In this document: positions 36,603 to 44,904 of the stretch, piece by piece
Numbering within the stretch: position 1 is the first letter of the stretch
Layout: every line of letters begins with the position of its first letter
DNA from: Thalassospira sp. TSL5-1
GTDB taxonomy: Bacteria; Pseudomonadota; Alphaproteobacteria; Rhodospirillales; Thalassospiraceae
Direction of reading: 5' to 3'
Assembly: GCF_001907695.1 (NCBI RefSeq)
Contig: NZ_KV880637.1
Span: 1,612,001-1,676,000, forward strand
DNA: 64,000 bases
Translations under genes and position numbers: made by a program
The notes under the pieces: generated by a model
What the model was told of the DNA's origin: nothing
The model's database searches: none
Seen by the model: the letters and a program-made list of their open reading frames with translations, nothing else

Positions 36603-36722
36603 TGAAACATCCTCAGTTTCGTTTCACTTGCCGATCAAGTGAAAATTTAATTGTTTATTTATGCGCCAAATGAAAATGAAATTTGTTTAAAACATAAGTT
36701 TCCGAAAACTGTCACTTGAGTG
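36603..36722 (+). promoter_or_regulatory. Operator-like palindromes upstream of the ugpB-like gene
   Basis: A perfect inverted repeat TTTCACTTG / CAAGTGAAA with spacer CCGAT lies at 36622-36644. A related element TCACT-TG-AGTGA lies at 36711-36722, and a TGAAAC / GTTTCA pair at 36603-36626. The shared half-site TCACTTG suggests one dimeric repressor or activator. The surrounding stretch 36371-36818 is AT-rich, contains no gene, and must hold the promoter of the transporter operon. Confidence 0.5.
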
Positions 36723-36818
36723 AATGGGCTCTGCATTGGAAAAAATAGCCGTGTTGTTTGGCCTGGTAGACAGCGGGTCAAAGCAGGCTATTTATTTTAT
36801 TTGGGAGTTCACAGAACC

Positions 36819-38120
36819 ATGTTTCGCAAAACGCTGATGGCGGCTGCGGCGCTGTTTGCTATGGCAAGTTCGGCCAACGCAACGACGGAAATTACCTGGT
36901 GGCACGCAATGGATGGCGCCCTTGGTGACGTCGTTAATCATATTGCTGACGATTTCAACAAAAGCCAGTCAGAATACAAAATCGTGCCGGTCAACAAGGG
37001 CGGTTACGAAGACACGATGACGGCCGGTATCGCAGCGTTCCGTGCGAAAAATCAGCCCAACATCATCCAGATCTTTGATGCCGGTGCCGCCACCATCATC
37101 AATGCGAAGGGGGCTGTTTATCCGGTTCAGGATCTTTTGGAAAAATACGGCTCCAAATTCGATATTAACGACTACATCCCGGGTGTGCGTTATTTCTATG
37201 CCGATTCCAAAGGCAAAATGATCGGTCTGCCGTTCAACAGCTCGACCCCGCTTTTGTATTTCAACAAGGATGCCCTGGCAAAAGCCGGTATTCAAAACCC
37301 GCCGAAAACCTGGCAGGAATTTGAAGAAATGGCTCCGAAGCTGAAAGAAGCCGGTTATCAGGGCCTTGCTGAATCCCATAGCCCGTGGATCTTCTTTGAA
37401 AACTTCATGTCGCGCCATAACCTGCAATTGGCAACCGCCAATAATGGCTATGACAGCACCGACGTCAAACTCCTTTACAACAATGAAAACCTTAAAAATC
37501 ATTGGAAAAAAGTGAAGGAATGGAAGGACAAGGACTATTTCGGTTATTATGGCCGTGCCTGGGGTGCAAACCAGGATGCCTTCCTGCAGCAGAAAGCTGC
37601 CATGTGGCTAGGGTCTTCGGGCTCGTTCGGGGGCTTGCGCAAAAGTGCGACCTTTGATTTTGGCACATCGACCCTTCCTTACTGGAAAGGTGTTGGCGAT
37701 GCACCGAAAAGCACCTTTATCGGTGGTGCAGCCCTGTTTGCCTTTACCGGTCATTCGGAAGAAGAAAACAAGGGTGTGGCCAAGTTCTTTGAATTTCTGA
37801 CCAAACCGCAGACCCAGTATTACTGGCACAAGGAAACCGGTTACGTTCCGATCACGAACGCAGCCTATGAACTGGCCAAAAAAGACGGCTATTACAAACA
37901 AAGCCCGGATGCCGAAGTTGGCATCAAGCAGCTTTCCGAAGAAGGCGGGGAGTGGACCAAGGGCTATCGTCTTGGCTATTATGTCCAGATTCGCGAAGTC
38001 ATCTATGCCGAAGTTGATAAAATGATGAATGGTGACGAAACCGTTGATCAGGCCTTTGATGTGATCGAAACCGAAGGCAACAAGCTGCTGAAGCGTTTCC
38101 ACGACACCTACAGCAACTAA
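36819..38120 (+). CDS. ugpB: UgpB-like extracellular solute-binding protein
   Basis: Periplasmic binding protein of the ABC importer encoded downstream. The 433-residue precursor has a signal peptide ending SSANA, then ITWWHAMDGALGDVVN. Throughout it parallels E. coli UgpB, the glycerol-3-phosphate binder: KGGYEDTMTAGIAAFR, LPFNSSTPLLYFNKDAL, the Trp in SPWIFFENF, SSGSFGGL and KGYRLGYYVQIR all correspond to ligand-site regions of that protein. Adjacent nag genes raise the alternative of an amino-sugar ligand. The ATG at 36819 is chosen for the signal peptide and GGGAG upstream; the frame is open to 36720. A hairpin follows its stop codon. Confidence 0.85.
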   Translation: MFRKTLMAAAALFAMASSANATTEITWWHAMDGALGDVVNHIADDFNKSQSEYKIVPVNKGGYEDTMTAGIAAFRAKNQPNIIQIFDAGAATIINAKGAVYPVQDLLEKYGSKFDINDYIPGVRYFYADSKGKMIGLPFNSSTPLLYFNKDALAKAGIQNPPKTWQEFEEMAPKLKEAGYQGLAESHSPWIFFENFMSRHNLQLATANNGYDSTDVKLLYNNENLKNHWKKVKEWKDKDYFGYYGRAWGANQDAFLQQKAAMWLGSSGSFGGLRKSATFDFGTSTLPYWKGVGDAPKSTFIGGAALFAFTGHSEEENKGVAKFFEFLTKPQTQYYWHKETGYVPITNAAYELAKKDGYYKQSPDAEVGIKQLSEEGGEWTKGYRLGYYVQIREVIYAEVDKMMNGDETVDQAFDVIETEGNKLLKRFHDTYSN

Positions 38121-38136
38121 CATTATCCTTGCGGGG

Positions 38137-38168
38137 CAGGGCGACGTTTATTGTCGCCCTGTCTTTTT
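38137..38168 (+). terminator. Attenuator hairpin between binding-protein and permease genes
   Basis: Perfect stem CAGGGCGAC / GTCGCCCTG with a GTTTATT loop followed by TCTTTTTGGTTTTT. Partial termination here would give an excess of binding protein over permease. Confidence 0.75.
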
Positions 38169-38201
38169 GGTTTTTCCGTTTCTCTCAGGCCGATATTTGT
38201 C

Positions 38202-39080
38202 ATGAAACGCGTTCAGTTCGGGCATAGCCCGGTGCCATATCTGTTTGTGGCACCTCAAATCATTATTATTGCCATCTTTTTTCTATGGCCCGCCGCACAG
38301 GCGATCCATCAGTCATTCTTGCTTGAGGATGCGTTTGGCATGTCTTCGCAATTTGTCTGGTTTCGCAATTTCGAGGATGTGCTCTCGAATCCCGCCTGGC
38401 TAAGGTCTGCCTGGTTTACTGTCATTTTTTCGGCGCTGGTGGCCGTTCTTTCAATTGCCATTTCACTGTTTCTGGCCGTGCGTGCCGATGAAGTCATTCG
38501 CGGGGCAAAGGTTTATAAAACCCTGTTGATGTGGGGCTATGCCGTGGCACCGCCCGTTGCCGGGCTTTTGGGCATCATGATGTTCAACCCCTTGATGGGG
38601 GACCTTTACCTGTTCATTAACCGCATCGGGATTGATTTCAACCATATTCAGAATGCCAATGATGCCACCTTTGTCGTGGTGCTGATTGCGGTTTGGAAAC
38701 AGGTTAGTGTGAATTTCATTTTCTTTCTGTCCGGCTTGCAGGGTATTCCCAAATCTGTGACCGAGGCGGCAACGCTGGACTGCAAAAGTGCCGAACGCCG
38801 GTTCTGGACCATTACCTTCCCATTACTGGCCCCGACGACCTTTTTCCTCATGGTCATCAACCTGACCTATGCCTTCTTTGAAACCTTCGGGATCATCGAT
38901 GTTTCGACCAAAGGGGCGCCGGGTGGTGCCACGGCAACCCTGGTTTACAAGGTCTATGTCGATGGTTTCCTGGGCGCGGATATGGGCGGCAGTTCGGCAC
39001 AATCGGTGCTGCTGATGATCATGGTCAGTATTTTGACCGTGTTCCAGTTCCGCTTCATTGAACGCAAAGTCCATTACTAG
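38202..39080 (+). CDS. ugpA: UgpA-like ABC transporter permease
   Basis: The first membrane subunit of the importer. The 292-residue protein has six predicted membrane helices (the first at about 15-35, PYLFVAPQIIIIAIFFLWPA) and the ATPase-docking EAA loop TEAATLDCKSAERRFWTITFPLLAP near 187-211 in the fourth cytoplasmic stretch. It follows the binding-protein gene after an attenuator hairpin. I choose the ATG at 38202 because it gives the usual short N-terminus; the frame is open to 38151. Confidence 0.86.
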   Translation: MKRVQFGHSPVPYLFVAPQIIIIAIFFLWPAAQAIHQSFLLEDAFGMSSQFVWFRNFEDVLSNPAWLRSAWFTVIFSALVAVLSIAISLFLAVRADEVIRGAKVYKTLLMWGYAVAPPVAGLLGIMMFNPLMGDLYLFINRIGIDFNHIQNANDATFVVVLIAVWKQVSVNFIFFLSGLQGIPKSVTEAATLDCKSAERRFWTITFPLLAPTTFFLMVINLTYAFFETFGIIDVSTKGAPGGATATLVYKVYVDGFLGADMGGSSAQSVLLMIMVSILTVFQFRFIERKVHY

Positions 39081-39094
39081 GAAAGGGCATCGTT

Positions 39095-39949
39095 ATGTAT
39101 CAGTCAAAATGGCGGTCCCTGACCAACCATATCATCCTAATTCTCGGTTCGCTTTTCATGATCATGCCGGTCTGGATTGCCTTTGCATCCTCGACCCACA
39201 CAAGGGAATTTCTGTTCCAGCATGGTTTGCAGCTCTTGCCGGGTGGGCATTTCTTTGAAAATTACGGCAAAATCCTGTTTGATGCCGAGGCGACCAAAGG
39301 CCGTGTCACGGCCCTGCAAATGCTGTTTAACAGTATGGTTCTGGGCCTGGGCTTTGCCATTGGCAAGGTCATCATTTCCATGATGGCAGCCTATGCCATT
39401 GTTTATTTCAGGTTCCGTTTTGCCGTGCCGTTGTTCTGGGTGATTTTTTCTACCCTTTTGTTGCCGCTTGAAGTGCGCATCGTGCCGTCTTACGAGGTCG
39501 TCTCAAATCTCGGCCTGCTGAATACCTATACCGGTTTGATCCTGCCTTTGATTGCTTCGGCCACCGGTACTTTTTTCTTCCGGCAGTTTTTCCGTTCCGT
39601 ACCGGATGAATTGCTTGAAGCTGCCCGTTTGGACGGGGCAGGGCCGCTGCGCTTTTTCATCGATATTCTGGTGCCCCTTTCTGTCACCATGATTGCCGCC
39701 ATCTTCATCATCATGTTTGTGGTTGGCTGGAACCAGTATCTGTGGCCGCTTTTGATGACGACGGATGATCAGCTTTACACCATCGTGATCGGCATCAAGC
39801 AGGTTTACAACTCGCTTTATGAAGGTGGGCAGGTCCCGCAATTTCCCAAGGCTTTCGCCCTGACCATCATGGCATCCATTCCGCCGGTTCTGGTGGTGGT
39901 GATCTTTCAGCGCATGTTCATCCGGGGGCTGGTTGAGACGGAAAAATAA
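39095..39949 (+). CDS. ugpE: UgpE-like ABC transporter permease
   Basis: The second membrane subunit. The 284-residue protein has six membrane helices, the first at about 14-34, and the EAA motif LLEAARLDGAGPLRFFIDILVPLS near 172-195. It pairs with the UgpA-like protein to form the channel. It follows that gene after 14 bp and a GGAAAGG ribosome-binding site. Gene order B-A-E-C is the same as in the E. coli ugp operon. Confidence 0.88.
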   Translation: MYQSKWRSLTNHIILILGSLFMIMPVWIAFASSTHTREFLFQHGLQLLPGGHFFENYGKILFDAEATKGRVTALQMLFNSMVLGLGFAIGKVIISMMAAYAIVYFRFRFAVPLFWVIFSTLLLPLEVRIVPSYEVVSNLGLLNTYTGLILPLIASATGTFFFRQFFRSVPDELLEAARLDGAGPLRFFIDILVPLSVTMIAAIFIIMFVVGWNQYLWPLLMTTDDQLYTIVIGIKQVYNSLYEGGQVPQFPKAFALTIMASIPPVLVVVIFQRMFIRGLVETEK

Positions 39950-40017
39950 ATCGTTTCAATACCCTGATATTATCTTTTGAACAAAAACATCAGTCCCCGT
40001 GACGACAGGATAAGAGA

Positions 40018-41088
40018 ATGGCGACGTTAAATTTGAAACAGGTCGAAAAGACCTATGCCAACGGTTTTAAGGCAATTCATGGTGTCGATATTGAGATTGC
40101 CGATGGCGAATTTGCTGTACTGGTTGGCCCGTCCGGCTGTGGTAAGTCAACTTTGCTGCGCATGATTGCCGGCCTTGAAACCATTACTGGCGGCGAAATA
40201 TCGATTGATGGCAGGGTGGTGAATAATGTGGCCCCGGCAGATCGCGACATTGCAATGGTGTTCCAGAATTATGCGCTTTATCCGCATATGTCGAACTATG
40301 CCAATATGGCTTACGGCCTTAAAAACCGGGGCTATAGCAAGGACGAGATTGACCGTCGTGTGCGCGAAGCGGCCGGGATATTGCAATTAAGCGAGCTGCT
40401 TGAGCGCAAACCCCGCCAGCTTTCGGGCGGGCAACGCCAGCGTGTGGCAATGGGCCGCGCCATTGTGCGTGAACCCAAGGTGTTTTTGTTTGACGAACCC
40501 TTGTCAAACCTGGATGCCAAGCTGCGTGTTGATATGCGCCTGGAAATTAAGAACCTGCAAAAACGCCTTGGTACGACATCGGTTTATGTGACCCACGACC
40601 AGGTGGAAGCCATGACACTTGCGGATCGGTTGATTGTCATGAATGGCGGTGTTGCAGAACAGATCGGAACCCCGATCGAGCTTTATGAAAAGCCGGAAAC
40701 GCGGTTTGTTGCCGGGTTTATCGGCTCACCTGCAATGAATTTCATCGATGGTACCGTTTCGGATGATTGCAGCCATGTTGTCCTCAATGACGGTACACGA
40801 CTGGACCTGGATCATAATGTCGCGGCCAATCGACCAGTTGTTGTTGGCATTCGTCCCGAACATCTGTCGTTGAACACACCGAGCAACAGCAAGATTACCG
40901 CCCGTGTGCGCATCATCGAGGCCCTGGGGGCGGAAACCCTGGTTTATCTGAATTTTGGGGATAAAAACGAAGCCATCACCATTCGGATGCAGGGAACGCA
41001 CCAGTTTGAAACGGGGGCGGAACTGGTGCTGTATTCCAATCCGCAGCAAATCCATTTGTTTGACCGGGAAAGCGGCCATCGAATTTAA
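40018..41088 (+). CDS. ugpC: UgpC-like ABC transporter ATP-binding protein (MalK group)
   Basis: It energises the importer. The 356-residue protein has Walker [10 protein letters not shown] near 37-45, Q-loop [11 protein letters not shown], signature [16 protein letters not shown], Walker [13 protein letters not shown], the H-loop [13 protein letters not shown] and a C-terminal OB/TOBE regulatory domain (about 240-350). MalK-group ATPases often serve several sugar importers. No ugpQ phosphodiesterase gene follows, unlike in E. coli. A terminator lies at 41120. Confidence 0.9.
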   Translation: MATLNLKQVEKTYANGFKAIHGVDIEIADGEFAVLVGPSGCGKSTLLRMIAGLETITGGEISIDGRVVNNVAPADRDIAMVFQNYALYPHMSNYANMAYGLKNRGYSKDEIDRRVREAAGILQLSELLERKPRQLSGGQRQRVAMGRAIVREPKVFLFDEPLSNLDAKLRVDMRLEIKNLQKRLGTTSVYVTHDQVEAMTLADRLIVMNGGVAEQIGTPIELYEKPETRFVAGFIGSPAMNFIDGTVSDDCSHVVLNDGTRLDLDHNVAANRPVVVGIRPEHLSLNTPSNSKITARVRIIEALGAETLVYLNFGDKNEAITIRMQGTHQFETGAELVLYSNPQQIHLFDRESGHRI

Positions 41089-41119
41089 ACTGGTCAACAG
41101 GATTAAAATCGTGCGAAAC

Positions 41120-41147
41120 CACCCGTAACTTTTGCGGGTGATTTTTC
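41120..41147 (+). terminator. Terminator of the Ugp-type operon
   Basis: Stem CACCCG / CGGGTG with a 9-nt loop followed by ATTTTTC. Confidence 0.75.
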
Positions 41148-41254
41148 TGCGTTCGGGCTGAATGCGGGCCGGCTTTGCGTATGCGACCATTTTGTCCTTG
41201 TTTCCGGGCAAGCGAAACGTTAGTTCCATGCCTAAGCAAGACAGGAGCATGATC

Positions 41255-41728
41255 GTGAACAGCGACCAGAAAAACGCACTTTATGCGGATGCGACAAAAG
41301 AACTGACAAGCATTACCGAAGGCGAAACCAATGTGACTGCATTGATGGCCACGGTTTGCTGTGTACTGGCAGAAAAGTTCGACTATTATTTCTGGACCGG
41401 CTTCTATATCGTTGATCCGGTCAAAGAAAATGAATTGGTGGTTGGCCCCTATCAGGGCACACTTGGATGTCTGCGTATTCCGTTTGGTCGCGGGGTTTGT
41501 GGCACGGTGGCATCTTCACGAAAAAGCAGCGTTGTCGAGGATGTGCATGCCTTTCCAGGGCATATTGCCTGCGACAGCCGTTCAAATTCGGAAATCGTGG
41601 TGCCGGTGTTTGACCGGCAGGGGTCCCTGATTGCCGTTTTTGATGTCGACAGTGTGGAAACTGGATCGTTTGACGAAACTGATCAAAAGGCACTGGAAAC
41701 CATCATGGCGCAGGTATTTGCGCGCTGA
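41255..41728 (+). CDS. msrC: Free methionine-(R)-sulfoxide reductase, GAF domain
   Basis: It reduces free L-methionine-(R)-sulfoxide, repairing oxidised methionine. The protein (about 157 residues) is a single GAF domain with the family's cysteines in GCLRIPFGRGVCG and GHIACDSRSNSEIVVP; they correspond to the catalytic and resolving Cys of E. coli YebR. WTGFYIVD and FDVDSVETGSFDETD complete the fold. I take the GTG at 41255 because AGGAG lies 7 nt upstream and the alignment with YebR begins there; ATGs at 41249 and 41228 are in frame. Confidence 0.9.
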   Translation: MNSDQKNALYADATKELTSITEGETNVTALMATVCCVLAEKFDYYFWTGFYIVDPVKENELVVGPYQGTLGCLRIPFGRGVCGTVASSRKSSVVEDVHAFPGHIACDSRSNSEIVVPVFDRQGSLIAVFDVDSVETGSFDETDQKALETIMAQVFAR

Positions 41729-41796
41729 CCGCTTATATTCATTCGCCGGTTCTGACACGGAATCGCAAGCTAACATCGAACTCTGGAAGATAACTC

Positions 41797-42342
41797 ATGG
41801 CAGGCAGTGTCAATAAAGTCATTCTCGTCGGTAATCTGGGCCGCGACCCGGAAATCCGTTTTACGCAGGCAGGCAAGAAAATTGCCAATTTCAGCATTGC
41901 GACATCTGAACAGTGGCGTGACCGCCAAAGTGGCGAGCGTCGTGAGCGGACGGAATGGCACCGCATCGTTGTCTTCAACGAAGGCCTGGCCGATGTTGTC
42001 GAACGCTTTGTGAAAAAAGGCAGCAAGCTTTATATCGAAGGCGCATTGCGCACCCGCAAATGGCAGGGGCAGGACGGCAAAGACAACTACACCACCGAAA
42101 TCGTTCTGGAAGGCTTTAACAGCACCTTGACCATGCTTGATGGCCGTGGTGATGGCAGCGGCGGCGGCGGATCGTCGTCTGGCGGCGGTAACTATGGCAA
42201 TGATAGCGGCGGCGGATATGGCGGCGGTTATGATAATGGCGGCGATGCCGGTTGGGGTAATTCTTCTTCGTCTTCGCGCAGCGGCGGCGGCAATTCCGGC
42301 CCCGGTGGCGCCCCGGACCTGGATGACGACATCCCGTTCTGA
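41797..42342 (+). CDS. ssb: Single-stranded DNA-binding protein
   Basis: It coats single-stranded DNA in replication and repair and recruits partners through its tail. The 181-residue protein has an N-terminal OB fold (1-112: SVNKVILVGNLGRDPEIRF, WHRIVVFNEGLADVV, GKDNYTTEIVLEGF), a Gly/Ser-rich linker of about 55 residues and the acidic tip DLDDDIPF that binds partner proteins. In many Alphaproteobacteria ssb is adjacent and divergent to uvrA; here an island of about 12 kb lies between them. I see no GTTC-N7-GTTC box in front of it. Confidence 0.97.
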   Translation: MAGSVNKVILVGNLGRDPEIRFTQAGKKIANFSIATSEQWRDRQSGERRERTEWHRIVVFNEGLADVVERFVKKGSKLYIEGALRTRKWQGQDGKDNYTTEIVLEGFNSTLTMLDGRGDGSGGGGSSSGGGNYGNDSGGGYGGGYDNGGDAGWGNSSSSSRSGGGNSGPGGAPDLDDDIPF

Positions 42343-42405
42343 TTTTTACTTGCGGCGTTAACCGTTTGTAAGGCGACGCCCTTATGGGGCACAACAGGCA
42401 GTTTT

Positions 42406-42440
42406 AAGGCAGCATCCATCGTGGTGCTGCCTTTCTTTTT
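42406..42440 (+). terminator. Terminator after ssb
   Basis: Perfect stem AAGGCAGCA / TGCTGCCTT with a 10-nt loop followed by TCTTTTTA. Confidence 0.88.
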
Positions 42441-42502
42441 ATCATTCCAAAGTGAATGTATGTTGACATGAAAATTCATTCGGTTCACTTCGACATGTCG
42501 TG

Positions 42503-42994
42503 ATGAAATTGCAGTGCCTGCGGACTGCCAATGGAGAAAACTGTGTGATCGGCCCTATATTTGGCAGCCCGGAGCCGGGCAGGTTTTATGATATTCAGGA
42601 TTGTGCTTATGCTGTCATCCCTGACGGGAAGGGGATGCTGGGCGTTGTTCGGACGCCCAAGGGCATTATGCTGATTGGCGGGGGGATCGAGCGTAATGAA
42701 ACCGCTGTTGATGCCCTGATCCGTGAAACCATCGAGGAAACCGGCAGGACAATCCGTATTGTTTCCCGGCTTGGTTTGGCGACCCAATATGTCAATAATC
42801 GCGCCAAGGGCAAATACCGCCTGAAGCGCGCGGTATTTTTTGTTGCCGAAATTTTGGCAAAGTCTGCCAAGCCTGTTGACCAGGACCACGAGTTTTTATG
42901 GCTTCCCGTACAGGATGCCGAACAGCAGCTCGTACGGTCCTTTCATAAATGGGCCGTGCAACAACATGTCAATGTGACAGATACGCTGTATTAG
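42503..42994 (+). CDS. Nudix hydrolase
   Basis: The 163-residue protein has a complete Nudix box, GGGIERNETAVDALIRETIE followed by ETG, near 60-83, with all metal-binding Glu residues. Such enzymes cleave nucleoside diphosphates linked to another group; the target cannot be named. The start codon choice (ATG at 42503 or GTG at 42500) is not supported by a clear ribosome-binding site. It is convergent with the SixA-Nudix fusion gene, from which only 41 bp separate it. Confidence 0.85.
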   Translation: MKLQCLRTANGENCVIGPIFGSPEPGRFYDIQDCAYAVIPDGKGMLGVVRTPKGIMLIGGGIERNETAVDALIRETIEETGRTIRIVSRLGLATQYVNNRAKGKYRLKRAVFFVAEILAKSAKPVDQDHEFLWLPVQDAEQQLVRSFHKWAVQQHVNVTDTLY

Positions 42995-43035
42995 GATTTT
43001 GCTTTTGGCGGGTCGTTTCGGGATGTTGCCGCCGC

Positions 43036-44025
43036 TTAATGAAGGGCTTGAACTTGCCGGGCAAAGGTCTTGAGGATTTTGCGTAAACCATCTTCCCGAA
43101 CGATCTCGATGGCTTGCGCAAGGGTAACCCATTTCCGCCCGCGATGCGCTTCTTCCCAGTCTGTTTCAGGTAACAGTTCCGTAACCTTCATGGCAAAAAC
43201 CTCAACGTCGCAGCGTGCACCCCATTTCTGGTAATGATAGCTGCCAATGGCAGGCTCAAGGGCTGTGCCGATACAACCTGCTTCTTCGCGGGCTTCTTTT
43301 TGCGCGCTTTCAACCGCACTCATCCCGGGGTCAATTGCACCCTTGGGGATGACAAAATGTTTGCCGCTGCTGGAAAGCGTCATCAGGATTTCAATATTTT
43401 CGCCTGCGTCATCATCTTGCTTAACTCGGAACGGAATGACCGATGATTGCCGGTAAAAGTAAGGCGGGCGTTTGCGCCTTTCCGTACCATCCTTATCCGG
43501 CCAGGGAAAATCCTGCGGGACCTTGGAGGGGTCCACCTGCTGCAAAATACGCCCGGAAGAGGTTTCCAGATCAGCCCAGTTTCCTGTCATTTCGATCATG
43601 ATCATTGCCGCAGGTTTTAATGACGGAAACATGCGTTTTTTGCGGATGTCCGCGCCCGCGATAAGGGTGGGCAGGGCGCTGATACCGGGATTATGCCCGA
43701 CCATCACAACATGATGCACGTCATCAGCCAGATTTTGCAAAACGTTCCGCAATGTCTGCGCATCGGCATTATAAAGCTGGCGATCGAGGCTAATGGCCGG
43801 TTTCAGGCCGGGAAACAGCATTTTATGCAGTTTTTCGGCTGAATGCTGGGTGCGCTGTGTGGGGGAAGCCAGGATCAGGTCTGGGTAAAGCCCCTGTCTT
43901 TCCAGAAATGCGCCAATACGCTGGATATTCAGTTTACCATCTTCGGTGAGCGGTCGGTAAAAATCGCCCCGGGCGTCATAGGTGACAGCTTCACCGTGCC
44001 GCAAAAGGGTGATTAAACGTTTCAT
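43036..44025 (-). CDS. SixA-like histidine phosphatase fused to a Nudix domain
   Basis: The 329-residue protein has two domains. The N-terminal one (about 1-160) is a histidine phosphatase of the SixA type, with the catalytic RHG in ITLLRHGEAV at 5-14 and the second His in MVGHNPG near 108-114. The C-terminal one (about 185-320) is a Nudix domain with FVIPKGAIDPGMSAVESAQK followed by EAREEAG, where the first Glu of the canonical box is Met, as in diphosphoinositol-polyphosphate-hydrolase-like members. Mycobacterial MutT1 has the same two domains in the opposite order. Substrates are unknown; cleavage of a diphosphate and removal of the resulting phosphate by one chain is a plausible scheme. 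Confidence 0.85.
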   Translation of the reverse strand: MKRLITLLRHGEAVTYDARGDFYRPLTEDGKLNIQRIGAFLERQGLYPDLILASPTQRTQHSAEKLHKMLFPGLKPAISLDRQLYNADAQTLRNVLQNLADDVHHVVMVGHNPGISALPTLIAGADIRKKRMFPSLKPAAMIMIEMTGNWADLETSSGRILQQVDPSKVPQDFPWPDKDGTERRKRPPYFYRQSSVIPFRVKQDDDAGENIEILMTLSSSGKHFVIPKGAIDPGMSAVESAQKEAREEAGCIGTALEPAIGSYHYQKWGARCDVEVFAMKVTELLPETDWEEAHRGRKWVTLAQAIEIVREDGLRKILKTFARQVQALH

Positions 44026-44252
44026 GCCGCTGTCCTTGATATCTGATGTCCATGTGGTTCGGTTTGTGGGAAACCGGATGTTTCTTGCTGTAAAAACAAA
44101 CCGAAACGTGCGGTGTCTGTCAAAGTAAGTACATCGCTATCGTTAGTTACTTATGCAAGTAGAAAGTACGGTCGCCGTATTACATATATCGCTAATTGAA
44201 TCTATGAAATTTTTGTGACGGGAGCGCGGCCAGCCCTACGCATTGCTGGCTT

Positions 44253-44675
44253 TTAGGGCAGAAATTCCCCATCCATGTAAAGCCATTTGCCATTTTGGCG
44301 CACGAAGCGTGATTTTTCATGGTGCGCACCCGAACGGCCTTTTTCCTTAAACCGTGCAATGAATTCAACATATCCGGTCTGGTCAAAAAGCCCGCCTGCT
44401 TCGGTGCTGACAATCTCAAGCCCGGTCCATTTTGTTTGCTGGCGGGCAAGACTGTCACTGTCATAGCCTGCACTGTTTTGTGCAGGCACGGTATCGGCAA
44501 GATACGGTGCATTGCCAAATACAAAGGCGCTATAGCGCGATCGCATCAGTTGTTCGGCCGTGGCGGGCAATTTTACGCCCTGGTGAAACGGGCCGCAGCA
44601 GGCACCATAATTCTTGGTGCTTCCGCAAGGACAGGGCAGGGAAATATCCTGTTGTAAAGGGATCGCAGTTGTCAT
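44253..44675 (-). CDS. ychJ: YchJ-family protein with SEC-C zinc motif
   Basis: The 140-residue protein opens with the SEC-C metal-binding motif CPCGSTKNYGACCGPFH near 15-31, then the family signature AEQLMRSRYSAFVFGNAPYLADT near 41-63 and a C-terminal NTF2-like part ending VRQNGKWLYMDGEF. YchJ/UPF0225 proteins have no proven function. The ATG at 44675 follows AGGTG and begins the conserved region; the frame is open to 44762. It is divergent from rpoH across a 567-bp region. Confidence 0.85.
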   Translation of the reverse strand: MTTAIPLQQDISLPCPCGSTKNYGACCGPFHQGVKLPATAEQLMRSRYSAFVFGNAPYLADTVPAQNSAGYDSDSLARQQTKWTGLEIVSTEAGGLFDQTGYVEFIARFKEKGRSGAHHEKSRFVRQNGKWLYMDGEFLP

Positions 44676-44826
44676 TTCAAAGGCACCTGGTTTGCGAGTT
44701 GAACACGAAATAGAAGGGAACTTTACGGGTCTCACAGCGTTGTGAACATAGAGTGACCGCACCAGAAAGCAAATTGCCTTTTTTTCGCCTTATATCATTT
44801 CTACCGTGAACTTACGGGAAAGATAC

Positions 44827-44851
44827 ATATCCGACTATATCAGTCGGGTAT
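44827..44851. promoter_or_regulatory. IscR type-1-like operator, site 1
   Basis: The 25-bp element has arms ATATCCGACT and AGTCGGGTAT around the core ATATC. It matches the E. coli IscR type-1 motif (left half ATASYYGACT, middle RWWW and Y, right half AGTCRRSTAT) at 24 of 25 positions by my reading. It lies in the divergent region between the ychJ-like gene and rpoH. No Rrf2-family regulator is encoded in this window. Confidence 0.7.
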
Positions 44852-44904
44852 ATTTGATAAAGGACTGATATCATGTCCGAATTTGACGTCAGGTTTCGTG
44901 TTTT

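Noticed and set aside
36708-36722. CTGTCAC before the ugpB-like gene as half of a Pho box
   Set aside because: The second CTGTCAT-type half-site at 11-nt distance is missing on both sides, so control by PhoB is not supported. The sequence is better read as part of the TCACTTG palindromes.
44229-44250. GCCAGC / GCTGGC hairpin at the end of the ychJ-like gene as a terminator
   Set aside because: The T-run is on the plus strand, whereas the gene is on the minus strand, and the stem overlaps the region next to the stop codon. It does not act as that gene's terminator.
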